64,000 nucleotides of DNA from Fidelibacterota bacterium (GTDB lineage Bacteria > Fidelibacterota > Marinisomatia > SCGC-AAA003-L08 > JACNLC01), in NCBI GenBank assembly GCA_014381725.1, contig JACNLC010000070.1, positions 1 through 64,000 on the forward strand, in the 5' to 3' direction. Made by a program: the position numbers and the translations under genes. The notes beneath the pieces are model-generated. The model saw nothing but the letters and a program-made list of their open reading frames with translations, was not told the DNA's origin and ran no database searches. Every line of letters begins with the position of its first letter. Position 1 is the stretch's first letter. Of the stretch, positions 19,812-31,964 are shown one piece after another.

Positions 19812-20222
19812 TTACGGTACCTCAGTTAATGCAGAATAACTCAATTTTAAAGCGTTTGCTTTGCGGAGCTCTTCGTGAATTTCAGTTATTAATTCCATGG
19901 TTGCATTTTTATCAAACTTTCCCGAAACAGTAATTTTAGGATTTGCAGATATTTTTTGATACATCACATGTCGTAAATCATTGATATGAATTAATCGATC
20001 ATCTACGGAAATTCTTCCATCTTTTGTTGCCCAAATGTGAGATGTGTTCCGTTTACTTTCTAGTTTTTCAATCATTTTAGCACGAGGTATTATTACTTTT
20101 AATCCGTCAAACTCTCTCATAACAGTTGTAACCATAAAAAATATAAGCAACATAAATACAATATCTGGCATTGAAGCTGTTGATACCTGTGTGTGGGTTC
20201 TTGTTTTTCGTGCAATTTTCAT
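19812..20222 (-). CDS. exbD: ExbD/TolR family biopolymer transport protein
   Basis: STASMPDIVFMLLIFFMVTT. Confidence 0.92.
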   Translation of the reverse strand: MKIARKTRTHTQVSTASMPDIVFMLLIFFMVTTVMREFDGLKVIIPRAKMIEKLESKRNTSHIWATKDGRISVDDRLIHINDLRHVMYQKISANPKITVSGKFDKNATMELITEIHEELRKANALKLSYSALTEVP

Positions 20223-20620
20223 CAGAAATCCGGATTAGCAATAGATATTCTGCTTGCTTTTGCAATTTTCAACTGATCAATAACACTAACATAATCATCA
20301 TACTTTGTTTTGGAATGAGTTTTAACAGAGAAAATCATTTTATCGTTACCTGCAATTTTTTCTTCTACAATACGAGCAATGTCCTTAACAAAAACAGGCT
20401 TATCATCAATCAGCACTTTACCGGCTTGATTGACCAAAATATTAGTGATGTTTTTCTTTGGAATTTCTTTTTGCTCACCCTCGGCAGGAAGAACAAGATT
20501 TATCCCTTTATCCATAGAAATGGTTGTTGTTAATAGAAAAAATACTAAGAGCAAAAAAGCAATATCCGCCATTGATGATGAATTGATCTCTTCTGCTTCT
20601 CGCCTTTTTTTAATAATCAT
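20222..20620 (-). CDS. exbD: ExbD/TolR family biopolymer transport protein
   Basis: SSSMADIAFLLLVFFLLTTT. Confidence 0.92.
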   Translation of the reverse strand: MIIKKRREAEEINSSSMADIAFLLLVFFLLTTTISMDKGINLVLPAEGEQKEIPKKNITNILVNQAGKVLIDDKPVFVKDIARIVEEKIAGNDKMIFSVKTHSKTKYDDYVSVIDQLKIAKASRISIANPDF

Positions 20621-20640
20621 ACAATATCCTTAGTAGGTGA

Positions 20641-21255
20641 TTATTTTTTATGGAAATGATCCTTAATTGATGTAATCAAAGCTGCAATACTTTTTTGCAT
20701 AGTTACAACTTGATTATCAATTATGTATAAACAAGCATTTTGTAAAAATTGGAGTATGATAGCCACAATCAATCCAAATGCTGTAGTTAACAAAGCAACA
20801 GAAATACCGCCGGCAACAACTGCTGGAGAAATATCGTTAGCCGCTTTAATGTCGTTAAAAGCTTGAATCATTCCCCAAACAGTTCCTAAAAATCCCATCA
20901 TAGGAGCAACTGCAATCATCAGAGAAATCCAAGTCATATTTTTTTCAAGAGAAGCCATTTCCACTGCACCAGCATTATCTAGAGCAGCTTCTGCTTCTTC
21001 AGCGCCTCTATCGGCACGATCTAAAGCAATTAAACATAAATTTGCTACAGGCCCCTTTGCACCCTCATGCTCAGTTTTTGTTTGTTCAATACCATTAGTT
21101 CTTACGGATTCAGAAACTTCTAAAGCAAATTTTTCGCCCGTTGCTAAACCACTTATAAGATGAACCAATCTTTCCACCACAAAAACAAGACCAATGATAA
21201 ATGCAATTAGAATAGGCCACATAAAGCCACCACCATTTATAAATAATTGAACCAT
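20641..21255 (-). CDS. exbB: MotA/TolQ/ExbB proton channel family protein
   Basis: TWISLMIAVAPMMGFLGTVWGMIQAF, GGISVALLTTAFGLIVAI. Confidence 0.93.
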   Translation of the reverse strand: MVQLFINGGGFMWPILIAFIIGLVFVVERLVHLISGLATGEKFALEVSESVRTNGIEQTKTEHEGAKGPVANLCLIALDRADRGAEEAEAALDNAGAVEMASLEKNMTWISLMIAVAPMMGFLGTVWGMIQAFNDIKAANDISPAVVAGGISVALLTTAFGLIVAIILQFLQNACLYIIDNQVVTMQKSIAALITSIKDHFHKK

Positions 21256-21358
21256 TTTAATTATCCTTTATTTACTGATTAAATTTGTATTTCATGTAAA
21301 ATATTAGCTGTAAAGTTTATGAGATTTTTCACTCATCGACAAAGAAATATTTTAACTA

Positions 21359-22918
21359 TCAAAAAATTAAATCTTTTGCCTCTTCAAAATGTAGAATAGC
21401 TTCCTGAAATTGAGGGTCGGTATCTAGCATTTTTCTAAAGAGAAATTCTTTTCCCCAAATAATACTGGAGATTTGAGATAAAATCCTATTTTCTACAAAA
21501 ACCCAATCTTCTAGGACTTCCTCCCTGTCATATTCAATATCTCGTTCGTCAACCCAAGAAAAAAACTTCTTCTGATACTTTTTCTTAAAAACAAATTTAT
21601 TTTTGAAATCATCAAAAGACGAATATTTTTCAGAGATATTGTCTGTAAGTGTTTCTGCAAAATTAAAAATTATTCTTTCAGGATTATTTAGTATTTTAAG
21701 AGTGCTTTTTGAATATTCTCTATCGGAGACAAAATAAATATCAGGGGTGATGCCACCTCCACCATAAACTTTTCGTCCATTTTTTGTAGTAAATTGTGGA
21801 AGCTCTGCTAAAACAGAATCTCTAGCTTCCCTATCGTTTGCAAAAATACTTTTATAGTATTCATCCAGACCATTATCGTAAGGTCGCTGGATCAATCTTC
21901 CAGAAGGGGTATAATATTTTGCGACGGTAATTCTAGCTGCCGAACCATCTCGCAGAGGATATTGTCTTTGGACCAATCCTTTCCCAAAACTAGTTTCACC
22001 TACAACCAAACCTCTGTCGAGATCTTGTAAAGCACCAGCAACAATTTCGCTTGCACTTGCAGAACCGCGATTCATTAAGACAATCACAGGATATAATTTA
22101 TGAGTACCAGAAATGTGGGCTTTATGAACTTCGTTAGAATTTCGAATTCGTCCTTTAGTGAAAACAATTGTATCACGAGACTCAACGAACATATCAACAA
22201 TTTTGATTGCCTGATCCATTAGTCCCCCGCCATTATTTCTTAAATCGAGTACCAATTGTTCCATACCACTATGCTCAAGTTTGTCGAGTGCATCTTCAAC
22301 TTCTTGTGCAGTAGTTTGTGCAAAACGATTCACTTTTATATATCCAGTTTTCTCATCAGTCATAAATGAACCGAGAACGCTGAAAATAGGAATTTCGTCT
22401 CTTATCAGAGTAACCTCAATTAAATCCTCAACCCCATGCCTTTTTATAGAAACATCAACACGAGACCCTTTTGGTCCACGCAACTTTTTAAACACTTCTT
22501 CTTGTGTTATTTGAAATGCAGATTCATCATCTATTTTTATAAATTTATCACCGGGCTTTAATCCAGCGCGGTCTGATGGTGTTCCGGGAATTGGGGAAAT
22601 AACAGTAATGTAATTGTCTAAGATATCGAATTCTATTCCGATGCCTTCAAATTTACCTGCAAATTGTTCTTTTGATGTTTTAAAATGATCTTCTGAAAGA
22701 TATGAAGAGTGCGGATCGAGCTCATTTAACATACCAATAATTGCACCATCCAATATTTCTCCCATATCTACATCTTCAACATAATTAGCATCAATTAATC
22801 TGGTTAGTTGAAAAAGTGTTTTCATTTTCTCGAACTTATCAGCACCATCTTCCGACTTAAATCCATAGATCAAAATCAGAGCAACAGCTGTCAAAAGGAA
22901 ATATTTAATGTTTTTCAT
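21359..22918 (-). CDS. ctpA: S41 family C-terminal processing peptidase
   Basis: PDZ domain and MNRGSASASEIVAGALQDLDRGLVVGETSFGKGLVQ. Confidence 0.94.
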   Translation of the reverse strand: MKNIKYFLLTAVALILIYGFKSEDGADKFEKMKTLFQLTRLIDANYVEDVDMGEILDGAIIGMLNELDPHSSYLSEDHFKTSKEQFAGKFEGIGIEFDILDNYITVISPIPGTPSDRAGLKPGDKFIKIDDESAFQITQEEVFKKLRGPKGSRVDVSIKRHGVEDLIEVTLIRDEIPIFSVLGSFMTDEKTGYIKVNRFAQTTAQEVEDALDKLEHSGMEQLVLDLRNNGGGLMDQAIKIVDMFVESRDTIVFTKGRIRNSNEVHKAHISGTHKLYPVIVLMNRGSASASEIVAGALQDLDRGLVVGETSFGKGLVQRQYPLRDGSAARITVAKYYTPSGRLIQRPYDNGLDEYYKSIFANDREARDSVLAELPQFTTKNGRKVYGGGGITPDIYFVSDREYSKSTLKILNNPERIIFNFAETLTDNISEKYSSFDDFKNKFVFKKKYQKKFFSWVDERDIEYDREEVLEDWVFVENRILSQISSIIWGKEFLFRKMLDTDPQFQEAILHFEEAKDLIF

Positions 22919-23051
22919 AGAAAAAAAGTTAAACCTTTAAGTAACTCAATAACAACGCACAAAATATATTGATGTTTCAGAGATTATTAGAAAAATATTG
23001 CAAAAAACACTTTGAGACTAAATTTATATTCCATTACCTTTAATACTATCT

Positions 23052-25907
23052 ATGGAACAGAAAACACCAATTTCACAGACGAATTTTGACAGAATATTTG
23101 TTAAAGGTGCACGCGAACACAACCTTAAAAATATTGATGTGGAAATTCCACGCAATAAACTAGTAGTAATCACTGGGCTTTCAGGATCAGGGAAATCATC
23201 CTTGGCGTTTGATACAATCTACGCGGAAGGTCAGCGGAGATATGTTGAATCACTATCTTCTTACGCTAGGCAATTTCTTGGGATAATGGAAAAACCAGAT
23301 GTTGATTATATTGAAGGACTTTCTCCTGCAATTTCCATCGAGCAAAAATCAACGAGTAGAAATCCACGCTCAACCGTTGGTACAATTACAGAATTATACG
23401 ACTATCTACGGCTTCTTTATGCGAGAGTTGGAATCCAAAAATGTCATAAATGTAAAGGAGATGTTGAACGACAAACAGTTCAACAAATTGTAGATCAAGT
23501 ATTAGCATTACCGGATGGCACAAAATTTCAAGTACTTGCCCCAATAGCCAAAGGAAAAAAGGGAACATTTAAAGATATTCTAAAATCAGTATCTAGAGAA
23601 GGATTTATTAGAATCAGAATAGATGGTAAAACCCAAAATTTAACGGGGGAGATATCTCTTCAAAAAAACAAAAAGCACAATATTGAAGTTGTTATTGATC
23701 GGCTTACATTAAAATCATCCGTTCGAGAACGATTAACTAGTTCCGTAGAGTTGGCATTAAAGGTGGGTAACGGAACTATAATTATTGACGAAAACGGAGA
23801 AACTGAACACTTGTTTAGCGAAAAACATTCGTGTCCTAAATGTGATATTTCTTTTGAGGACTTACATCCAAGAATGTTCTCATTTAATTCTCCTTTTGGT
23901 GCCTGTACGACATGTGATGGAATTGGAACAGAGGTATCAATTGACCCAGATTTGGTGGTTCCAGACAAAAAACTAAGTCTTATTCAAGGATGTATCGTTC
24001 CTATTGGAGAGCAACCTCGTGGAAGTTGGTATAGTTCAATTTTAAAGAGCTTATCTAAACATTACGAATTTTCATTTACCACACCATGGAATGAAATGTC
24101 AGAACGAGTTAGAAATATTCTATTGTTCGGGACAGGAAATGATAGGAATTTATCAATGTCATATAACTCCAAAAGATTTTCTGGTGAATATAAAGGTGGT
24201 TTTGAGGGAGTTATACCAAACCTGCAACGACGATACACACAAACACGGTCTTCTCATATCCGAGAATGGATAGAGAAGTTTATGTCCAAACAAAAATGTC
24301 CAAAATGTAAAGGTGCAAGGTTAAAACAGGAATCACTCTCAGTATTAATTGATAACAAAAATATACATCAATTAACTTCTGATACAATTGGGGAACTTCA
24401 TCACCTTTTCTCAATAATTGATTTGCCAAAAAAACACAAAGAAATTGCTGATCAAATTATAAAGGAAATTCAAGCAAGGTTAGAATTTTTAGTCAATGTC
24501 GGATTAGATTATCTAACGCTAAATCGCTCAACTGGCACACTATCTGGAGGTGAAGCACAAAGAATCCGACTTGCAACCCAAATTGGTTCTCAACTTGTTG
24601 GAGTGCTTTATATTCTTGATGAACCTTCAATTGGTTTACACCAGCGAGACAATAAACGCTTAATACAAACCTTGAAGCATCTTAAAAAGTTAGGAAACAC
24701 AGTAGTTGTTGTAGAACACGATGCTGAAACAATAATCTCTGCCGATTGGATAATTGACCTTGGCCCCGGTGCAGGAATACATGGTGGTGAAATTGTGGCT
24801 ACTGGTACTTCACAGAATATAATTGACAACAAGAGCTCAATCACAGGTAAGTATTTATCAGGAGAGAGAAAAATTCAGTTTTCCCAAAAAAGGCACAAAG
24901 GAAACGGGAAACAGATTGTTCTTCATAAAGCTTCTGGTAATAATTTAAAAAACATAACTTTTACCATTCCAGCTAATAAATTAATTTGTATTACCGGAGT
25001 ATCTGGCTCGGGAAAATCAACACTAATTAATCAAACTTTGTATCCGATATTAGCAAGAGAATTTTATTCAAGTAACAGAAAACCGCTGAAATATGATTCG
25101 ATTGATGGACTACTATATTTAGATAAAGTTGTAAATATCGATCAAGCCCCAATTGGTAGGACTCCCCGTTCAAACCCAGCAACTTACACTGGTGTCTTCT
25201 CTCATATTCGAGAACTTTTTAGCCGTTTGCCAGAAGCAAAAATCAGAGGATATCAGCCCGGACGCTTTTCGTTTAATGTAAAGGGTGGCAGATGTGAAGC
25301 TTGTCAGGGGGTTGGTTTAATAAAAATTGAAATGCATTTCCTTGCAGATATGTATATCGAATGTGAAGATTGTAAAAGCAAAAGGTATAATAGAGAAACC
25401 CTAGAAATCACATATCGCGGTAAAAATATATCTAATATCCTAAATATGACAATTGAAGAAGCGTTGAATTTCTTTGATAAACATATTCCAATAAAACGAA
25501 AACTTCAAACTCTACATGATGTTGGGCTAGGATATATTAAACTCGGACAACAAGCGACAACGCTATCCGGAGGCGAATCCCAACGAGTTAAATTAGCTGC
25601 TGAACTTTCAAAGGTTGGAACAGGCAGAACTCTATACATTTTAGACGAACCGACAACTGGACTCCATTTTGAAGATGTAAATATGTTGTTAAAAGTTTTA
25701 CATACACTAGTTGAAAAAGGAAATACTGTAATTGTAATAGAGCATAATCTAGATGTCATTAAAACGGCAGATTGGATAGTTGACCTTGGTCCAGAAGGAG
25801 GAGATGCTGGTGGAAAAATTATCGCAGAAGGAACCCCAGAAACAGTATCAGAAAATTCTAAATCTTATACGGGCCAATTTTTAAAACAAGTTTTGAATGA
25901 TAATTAA
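23052..25907 (+). CDS. uvrA: Excinuclease ABC subunit A
   Basis: [51 protein letters not shown]; Zn-binding CxxC motifs. Confidence 0.98.
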   Translation: MEQKTPISQTNFDRIFVKGAREHNLKNIDVEIPRNKLVVITGLSGSGKSSLAFDTIYAEGQRRYVESLSSYARQFLGIMEKPDVDYIEGLSPAISIEQKSTSRNPRSTVGTITELYDYLRLLYARVGIQKCHKCKGDVERQTVQQIVDQVLALPDGTKFQVLAPIAKGKKGTFKDILKSVSREGFIRIRIDGKTQNLTGEISLQKNKKHNIEVVIDRLTLKSSVRERLTSSVELALKVGNGTIIIDENGETEHLFSEKHSCPKCDISFEDLHPRMFSFNSPFGACTTCDGIGTEVSIDPDLVVPDKKLSLIQGCIVPIGEQPRGSWYSSILKSLSKHYEFSFTTPWNEMSERVRNILLFGTGNDRNLSMSYNSKRFSGEYKGGFEGVIPNLQRRYTQTRSSHIREWIEKFMSKQKCPKCKGARLKQESLSVLIDNKNIHQLTSDTIGELHHLFSIIDLPKKHKEIADQIIKEIQARLEFLVNVGLDYLTLNRSTGTLSGGEAQRIRLATQIGSQLVGVLYILDEPSIGLHQRDNKRLIQTLKHLKKLGNTVVVVEHDAETIISADWIIDLGPGAGIHGGEIVATGTSQNIIDNKSSITGKYLSGERKIQFSQKRHKGNGKQIVLHKASGNNLKNITFTIPANKLICITGVSGSGKSTLINQTLYPILAREFYSSNRKPLKYDSIDGLLYLDKVVNIDQAPIGRTPRSNPATYTGVFSHIRELFSRLPEAKIRGYQPGRFSFNVKGGRCEACQGVGLIKIEMHFLADMYIECEDCKSKRYNRETLEITYRGKNISNILNMTIEEALNFFDKHIPIKRKLQTLHDVGLGYIKLGQQATTLSGGESQRVKLAAELSKVGTGRTLYILDEPTTGLHFEDVNMLLKVLHTLVEKGNTVIVIEHNLDVIKTADWIVDLGPEGGDAGGKIIAEGTPETVSENSKSYTGQFLKQVLNDN

Positions 25908-25994
25908 ATTTAAAGATATTCCGGGTTCAAAATTCACGAAATATCTTTCATTTCAGGGTGTTTTTGTCGTATATTTACTGTCAATTTTTTTATC

Positions 25995-27038
25995 ATGATT
26001 TCATCCTTTAAAGATTCTATACGGAAAATTAATGCTCCAGAGAAGCATGGCGAAGATGTTCTTGCTGAACAATCGTTAAGACCAACTCGTTTTGAGGATT
26101 TTGTAGGGCAGAAAGAAACAATTGAAAATCTAAAAGTTTTCATTGAAGCTGCGCGGAAAAGAACAGAAGCACTTGACCATGTTTTACTATTTGGCCCTCC
26201 GGGGCTTGGCAAAACAACTTTGGCAACAATTATTGCTAGAGAATTGGGTGTAAATATCAAACTTTCTTCTGGCCCTGTTCTGGATAGACCAGGTGATCTA
26301 GCTGGCACACTCACTAATTTAGCTGAACACGATGTATTTTTTATTGACGAAATTCATCGGTTAAGCAGTGTCGTAGAGGAATATTTGTATTCAGCAATGG
26401 AAGATTACAATATCGACATCATGCTAGATAAAGGTCCAAGTGCTAGAAGTATTCAATTGAACTTAAATCCGTTTACTTTAGTTGGAGCAACAACTCGGCT
26501 AGGAAATTTAACATCTCCTCTGCGAGATAGGTTTGGTGTTATTCTAAGGATGGATTTTTATTCTGATAAGGATTTGCTTAAAATAATTACTCGTTCCGCA
26601 AAAATTCTAGAGATTGAGACTGACGAAAAAGGAGCATTAGAAATTGCAAAAAGATCTCGAGGAACACCTAGAATTGCTAATCGTATACTCCGGCGTGCTA
26701 GGGATTTTGCACAAGTAAAATCTGACGGAGTCATTACAGAAGAACTTGCTAGCGAATCCTTAAAACGACTAGGTATTGATGAAAATGGGTTAGACGATAT
26801 GGATAGGAGAATTTTAGATTCTTTAGTTACAAAATTCAATGGCGGACCTGTCGGATTAGACTCGTTAGCTGTAGCGATTTCTGAAGAAGCTCGAACAATT
26901 GAAGAAGTCTATGAGCCATATTTGATAAAAGAAGGATTTTTGCAAAGAACATCAAGAGGCAGAATTGCCATGGATAAAACATTTAAATATTTGGGTATTA
27001 AACCTAAATCTCAAAATAAACAAAACAAATTGTTTTAA
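25995..27038 (+). CDS. ruvB: Holliday junction DNA helicase RuvB
   Basis: [32 protein letters not shown]. Confidence 0.98.
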   Translation: MISSFKDSIRKINAPEKHGEDVLAEQSLRPTRFEDFVGQKETIENLKVFIEAARKRTEALDHVLLFGPPGLGKTTLATIIARELGVNIKLSSGPVLDRPGDLAGTLTNLAEHDVFFIDEIHRLSSVVEEYLYSAMEDYNIDIMLDKGPSARSIQLNLNPFTLVGATTRLGNLTSPLRDRFGVILRMDFYSDKDLLKIITRSAKILEIETDEKGALEIAKRSRGTPRIANRILRRARDFAQVKSDGVITEELASESLKRLGIDENGLDDMDRRILDSLVTKFNGGPVGLDSLAVAISEEARTIEEVYEPYLIKEGFLQRTSRGRIAMDKTFKYLGIKPKSQNKQNKLF

Positions 27039-27054
27039 GAAAAGAGGTAAAATC

Positions 27055-28113
27055 ATGTTATTTGGATCAGTAGAAAAACCACCACGCCTTTCAGAATTTG
27101 AAATGGAAATTCCTGAAAAACTAATAGCTCAAGAGCCAGAACAAAAAAGAGACGAATCGCGTCTAATGGTTCTTAATAGAGCTGAACAACAAATTGAACA
27201 CAAACAGTTTACAGATATTGTAGATTATTTCAAAAAAGGCGATGTTCTTGTTATAAACAATACTAGAGTTTATCCGGCAAGAATGATAGCTCATAAAGAT
27301 AAATCGGAAGCAACTGTAGAGGTTCTGCTCTTGAGAGAACTGGATAACGATCTTTGGGAAGCAATGGTTAAACCAGCTAGAAAAGTTAGAATTGGGAATA
27401 AGCTCGTGTTTGGCGACGGTGTTGCTTGTGATGTTATTGATAATACAGTTTCTGGAGGAAGGGTAGTTAGGTTTGAGTATAATGTCCCATCTATTTATCC
27501 GTTTATTGACGAACATGGCTTACCACCATTACCTCCGTATATCAAAAGAGAAACAACCCAAGAGGATAAAAGTCGATATCAAACTGTTTATGCAAAAGAA
27601 CGAGGATCTGTGGCAGCACCTACTGCTGGGCTACATTTTACAGATGATATTTTGGAAAAAATGAAAGCAAAAGGCGTTCATATTGTTGATATTACTCTTC
27701 ATATTAGTTTAGGTACTTTTAGACCAATTATGGTTGAAGATCTAACTCGACACCACATGGATTCTGAATATTTTAGGGTTCCTGCAGAAACAGCAGATAT
27801 AATAAACAGGGCAAGAGAAAAAAGAAAAAAAATAGCAGTTGTAGGTACATCTGCAGTTAGAACCTTAGAAGCTGTAACTGTTTCAGGGTTTAAAATTACT
27901 CCTCGGCGAGGATGGACAGACAAATTCATTTATCCACCATATGATTTCAAAATGGTCGATCGTTTGATTACAAATTTCCACCAACCAAAATCAACACTAA
28001 TGATGTTAGTTGCGGCATTTGCGAAAAAAGATTTTATTCTTAAAGCGTATGAAGAAGCTGTAAAGAAAAAGTATCGTTTTTATAGCTATGGCGATGCGAT
28101 GTTTATTATTTAA
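27055..28113 (+). CDS. queA: S-adenosylmethionine:tRNA ribosyltransferase-isomerase
   Basis: FEMEIPEKLIAQEPEQKRDESRLMVLNR, GSVAAPTAGLHFT; start at MLFGSVEK, not the ORF-track 26965 inside ruvB. Confidence 0.96.
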   Translation: MLFGSVEKPPRLSEFEMEIPEKLIAQEPEQKRDESRLMVLNRAEQQIEHKQFTDIVDYFKKGDVLVINNTRVYPARMIAHKDKSEATVEVLLLRELDNDLWEAMVKPARKVRIGNKLVFGDGVACDVIDNTVSGGRVVRFEYNVPSIYPFIDEHGLPPLPPYIKRETTQEDKSRYQTVYAKERGSVAAPTAGLHFTDDILEKMKAKGVHIVDITLHISLGTFRPIMVEDLTRHHMDSEYFRVPAETADIINRAREKRKKIAVVGTSAVRTLEAVTVSGFKITPRRGWTDKFIYPPYDFKMVDRLITNFHQPKSTLMMLVAAFAKKDFILKAYEEAVKKKYRFYSYGDAMFII

Positions 28114-28593
28114 ATGAATAAGATTGGAAATGGATGCGATATTCATCAGCTTGCTGAAGGATATCGTTTAATCATTGGCGGGATTCATATTCCGTTTGAA
28201 AAGGGATCAAAAGGACATAGCGATGGTGATGTTCTAATCCATGCCATTGTTGATGCACTTCTTGGTGCAGTAGCAGAAGGTGATATCGGTGCTCATTTTC
28301 CGTCGAATGACGATAAATGGAAAAATGCAGATAGTCGTATATTTTTAGAACATGCACATAAAATTGTTACAAAAAAGGGCTTTCAAATTAGTAATCTTGA
28401 TTGCACGATTATTCTTCAAACCCCAAAATTATCAACCTTCATCTCAAAAATCCGAAAAAATATATCCGAAATACTGGATTTATCTTTAGACAATATTTCA
28501 ATTAAAGCAACTACAACAGATTATTTAGGATTTATCGGACGAGGAGAGGGTATTGCATCCTTAGCAACTTGCTTACTAAACAGGAATAAATAA
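28114..28593 (+). CDS. ispF: 2-C-methyl-D-erythritol 2,4-cyclodiphosphate synthase
   Basis: GNGCDIHQLAEGYRLIIGGIHIPFEKGSKGHSDGDVLIHAIVDALLGA. Confidence 0.96.
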   Translation: MNKIGNGCDIHQLAEGYRLIIGGIHIPFEKGSKGHSDGDVLIHAIVDALLGAVAEGDIGAHFPSNDDKWKNADSRIFLEHAHKIVTKKGFQISNLDCTIILQTPKLSTFISKIRKNISEILDLSLDNISIKATTTDYLGFIGRGEGIASLATCLLNRNK

Positions 28594-30011
28594 TGAGTAT
28601 AAAAGTGAGATTTGCACCAAGCCCAACCGGCTATTTACATGTTGGCGGGCTACGAACAGCTTTATATAATTACCTCTACGCAAAAAAAGCAGGTGGGAAA
28701 TTGGTTCTTCGCATTGAAGATACCGACCAAAATCGCAAAGTTGAAGGAGCCGAACAATTATTAATTTCCACTTTTGAGAAAATTGGAATTTCGTTTGATG
28801 AAGGTCCTATGCAGAGCGGTGAAGACGGCCATTATTTTCAAAGTCAACGATTAGACATTTACAACAACCATATCCAACTATTATTGAACAACGGAAACGC
28901 TTATCCATGTTTTTGTTCAGCAGAAAGATTAGAACGAGTTAGGGATAAGCAAAGAGAAAATAAAGAAACTATAATTTACGATAGACATTGCTTGAATATT
29001 TCGAAAGAAGCAGCAAAAGATAGAATGAAATCTGAACCACATGTTATTCGGATGAAAATCCCGGATGAAGATGTTGTGTTTTACGATGTTGTTAGAGAAA
29101 AAGTTAGCATTAAATCTTCTGAAATAGATGACCAAGTTTTGATGAAAACGGATGGATTTCCTACTTATCATTTCGCAAATGTTGTGGATGACCGCTTAAT
29201 GGGAATTACTCATGTAATGCGAGGTGAAGAATGGCTACCCTCAACACCAAAACATGTGCTGTTATATCAGTTTTTCGGCTGGAAACTTCCAAAATTTATT
29301 CATCTTCCACTATTACTAAATCCGGATAAATCTAAGCTATCCAAACGGCAAGGCGATGTTGCAGTTGAAGATTATCTCGATAAAGGATATTTACCCGAAA
29401 CGCTGATTAATTTTGTTGCACTATTAGGATGGCATCCAAAAAACGACAGAGAATTTTTCACTCTTAAAGAACTAGAGGAAGAGTTTTCAATCAAGAGAAT
29501 ACAAAAAGCTGGTGCAGTGTTTGATATTGAAAAATTAAAATGGATGAATGGCCATTATTTGCGTGAAAACAAACTTGAAGAAATCGCAGAAAAAACGCGA
29601 TCAGTTGTTACAAAAGCTGGACTTGATATATCAGACAAACGAAAATACCTCTCCGCGATAGACAATGCACGCAAACGAGTAGATACAATTAATGATATGT
29701 TACAGCACATACTTCCTTTTTATCAAAACCTTGATTTTTCTAAAGAAGATTTGAAATTATTGAAAAAAGATAGTTCACAAAAAGTAATAAATTTTTGGAG
29801 TGAACAATTATCATCCAAATCGGATTGGAATGAAGTAGAGATTAAATCTTTGGTTAAGGAAACCACCACAATAACAGGAGTTAAAGGTAAAGATTTATTT
29901 TTTCCACTTCGCTTAGCGTTATTCGGATCAACTCAAGGACCGGATATCCCGCTGATTATTGAGATTTTGGGAGTGGAAGAAACAATTAAGCGATTTAAAA
30001 TGCTTTTGTAA
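28593..30011 (+). CDS. gltX: Glutamyl-tRNA synthetase
   Basis: RFAPSPTGYLHVGGLRTALYNYLYA, KLSKRQGDVAV. Confidence 0.97.
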   Translation: MSIKVRFAPSPTGYLHVGGLRTALYNYLYAKKAGGKLVLRIEDTDQNRKVEGAEQLLISTFEKIGISFDEGPMQSGEDGHYFQSQRLDIYNNHIQLLLNNGNAYPCFCSAERLERVRDKQRENKETIIYDRHCLNISKEAAKDRMKSEPHVIRMKIPDEDVVFYDVVREKVSIKSSEIDDQVLMKTDGFPTYHFANVVDDRLMGITHVMRGEEWLPSTPKHVLLYQFFGWKLPKFIHLPLLLNPDKSKLSKRQGDVAVEDYLDKGYLPETLINFVALLGWHPKNDREFFTLKELEEEFSIKRIQKAGAVFDIEKLKWMNGHYLRENKLEEIAEKTRSVVTKAGLDISDKRKYLSAIDNARKRVDTINDMLQHILPFYQNLDFSKEDLKLLKKDSSQKVINFWSEQLSSKSDWNEVEIKSLVKETTTITGVKGKDLFFPLRLALFGSTQGPDIPLIIEILGVEETIKRFKMLL

Positions 30012-30279
30012 TTCGGCAGTAATTCAATAATTATTCAATTGTGATTAGAATAAAGTGCATTGGTAAAATCAAATATGAATTAGTGTAAATCCTGCAATTA
30101 GCGGTTAAAGGGAAAAATACTATAAAGTCAAAAGAGCAAATTAATTATCTAATGTTTGAAAATAATGATCAAATTAAAGTAGCAAAAATCTAACAAAACT
30201 CCTCAAAATCACTTCTTGAAGCGAAAATAAATGAGGTATTGCATAGCAAAATTAAGTTTGAACAGTAAAGGAAACCGAA

Positions 30280-31941
30280 ATGACAGATGAAAACAAACAA
30301 ACAAATTTTATTCGAGAAATCATAGACAATGATCTCGAATCTGGCAAGCATGCAAAAATCATTACTCGATTTCCGCCCGAGCCAAACGGTTATTTACATA
30401 TTGGTCACGCAAAGTCTATCTGCCTTAATTTTGGAATTGCTAAAGACTACGACGGAATCTGCAATTTAAGGTTTGACGATACAAATCCGATTAAAGAAGA
30501 AGATGAATATGTAAATTCAATTATTGAAGATGTAAAATGGTTGGGTTTCGACTGGGAAGACAGATTGTATTATGCTTCTGATTATTTTGACCAATTATAC
30601 GAATGGGCAATTCAACTCATCAAAAATGGGAATGCTTTTGTCTGCGATTTAACTGCAGACGAAATAAACGAATATCGTGGAACTCCAACTAAACCCGGCA
30701 ACGAAAGCCCGAATCGTAATAGAACTGTTGAAGAAAATCTTGAATTGTTTGACAAAATGAAAAATGGAGAATTTCCGAATGGAGCAAAAGTTCTTCGTGC
30801 TAAAATTGATATGGCATCTCCAAATATGAATATGCGAGATCCAGTTGTTTACAGAATTTTACATGCTACACACCACAGAACGGGTAGCAAATGGTGTATC
30901 TATCCGATGTATGATTGGGCTCACGGATTGGAAGACTCGCTTGAAAATATTACTCATTCTTTATGCACTTTAGAGTTTGAAGACCATCGTCCGCTGTATG
31001 ATTGGTTTATAGATCAACTCGATGGGGTTTATCATCCTCGACAAATTGAATTTGCACGACTGAATTTAAACTATACGGTGATGAGCAAAAGAAAGTTACT
31101 AGAACTTGTTGAGGGTGGATTGGTGAATGGTTGGGACGACCCACGAATGCCAACAATTTCTGGGTTGCGAAGAAGAGGATATACGCCTGCATCTATTAGA
31201 GAATTTGCCGATAGAGTTGGTGTAGCTAAGCGAGAAGCAACATCAGACATTGCTTTATTGGAACACTGCCTTCGTGAGGATTTAAACAAAAGAGCTCATC
31301 GTCGAATGGCAGTTCTTGAACCATTGAAAGTTATAATTACGAATTATCCTAAAGATCAAACGGAAGAATTTGAAGCAGTTAATAATCCGGAAAATGAAAA
31401 TGATGGAAAGAGAATGATTCCGTTTTCTCGTGAGATTTACATTGAGAAATCAGACTTTATGGAAGATCCTCCTAAAAAGTTTTTTCGTTTAGGTATTGGT
31501 CGCGAAGTTCGACTTAAACATGCATATTACATCACATGTAACGAAGCCATTAAAAATGAAAATGGTGAAATTGTAGAATTACATTGCTCGTATGATCCTG
31601 CAACAAAAGGTGGCTGGAGTGATGATGGCCGAAAAGTAAAAGGGACACTTCATTGGGTTTCCGTAGAACACGCTGTTCAGGCTGAAGTCAGATTATACGA
31701 CAATCTGTTTTCAAAAGAAAATCCTTATGAAGTTGAGGACGGCAAAGACTGGAAAGATAATTTGAATTCGGAGTCATTAATTGTTAACAAAAACTGTTAC
31801 ATTGAACCATCTTTAGCTAACTCTAATTCTGAAGATAATTTTCAGTTTCTGCGATTAGGCTATTTTACTACAGATAAAGATTCTACCAAAGATAAACCGG
31901 TATTTAATCGTGCAGTAAGTCTGAGAGATAGAAAAAAATAA
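30280..31941 (+). CDS. glnS: Glutaminyl-tRNA synthetase
   Basis: [34 protein letters not shown]-terminal anticodon-binding domain. Confidence 0.97.
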   Translation: MTDENKQTNFIREIIDNDLESGKHAKIITRFPPEPNGYLHIGHAKSICLNFGIAKDYDGICNLRFDDTNPIKEEDEYVNSIIEDVKWLGFDWEDRLYYASDYFDQLYEWAIQLIKNGNAFVCDLTADEINEYRGTPTKPGNESPNRNRTVEENLELFDKMKNGEFPNGAKVLRAKIDMASPNMNMRDPVVYRILHATHHRTGSKWCIYPMYDWAHGLEDSLENITHSLCTLEFEDHRPLYDWFIDQLDGVYHPRQIEFARLNLNYTVMSKRKLLELVEGGLVNGWDDPRMPTISGLRRRGYTPASIREFADRVGVAKREATSDIALLEHCLREDLNKRAHRRMAVLEPLKVIITNYPKDQTEEFEAVNNPENENDGKRMIPFSREIYIEKSDFMEDPPKKFFRLGIGREVRLKHAYYITCNEAIKNENGEIVELHCSYDPATKGGWSDDGRKVKGTLHWVSVEHAVQAEVRLYDNLFSKENPYEVEDGKDWKDNLNSESLIVNKNCYIEPSLANSNSEDNFQFLRLGYFTTDKDSTKDKPVFNRAVSLRDRKK

Positions 31942-31964
31942 CAGATAACGGTTAATAGTAAAAA

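Noticed and set aside
25913-25949. AAAGATATT...AATATCTTT inverted repeat after uvrA
   Set aside because: Long loop, short AT-rich stem, no clear T-run; not enough for a terminator call.
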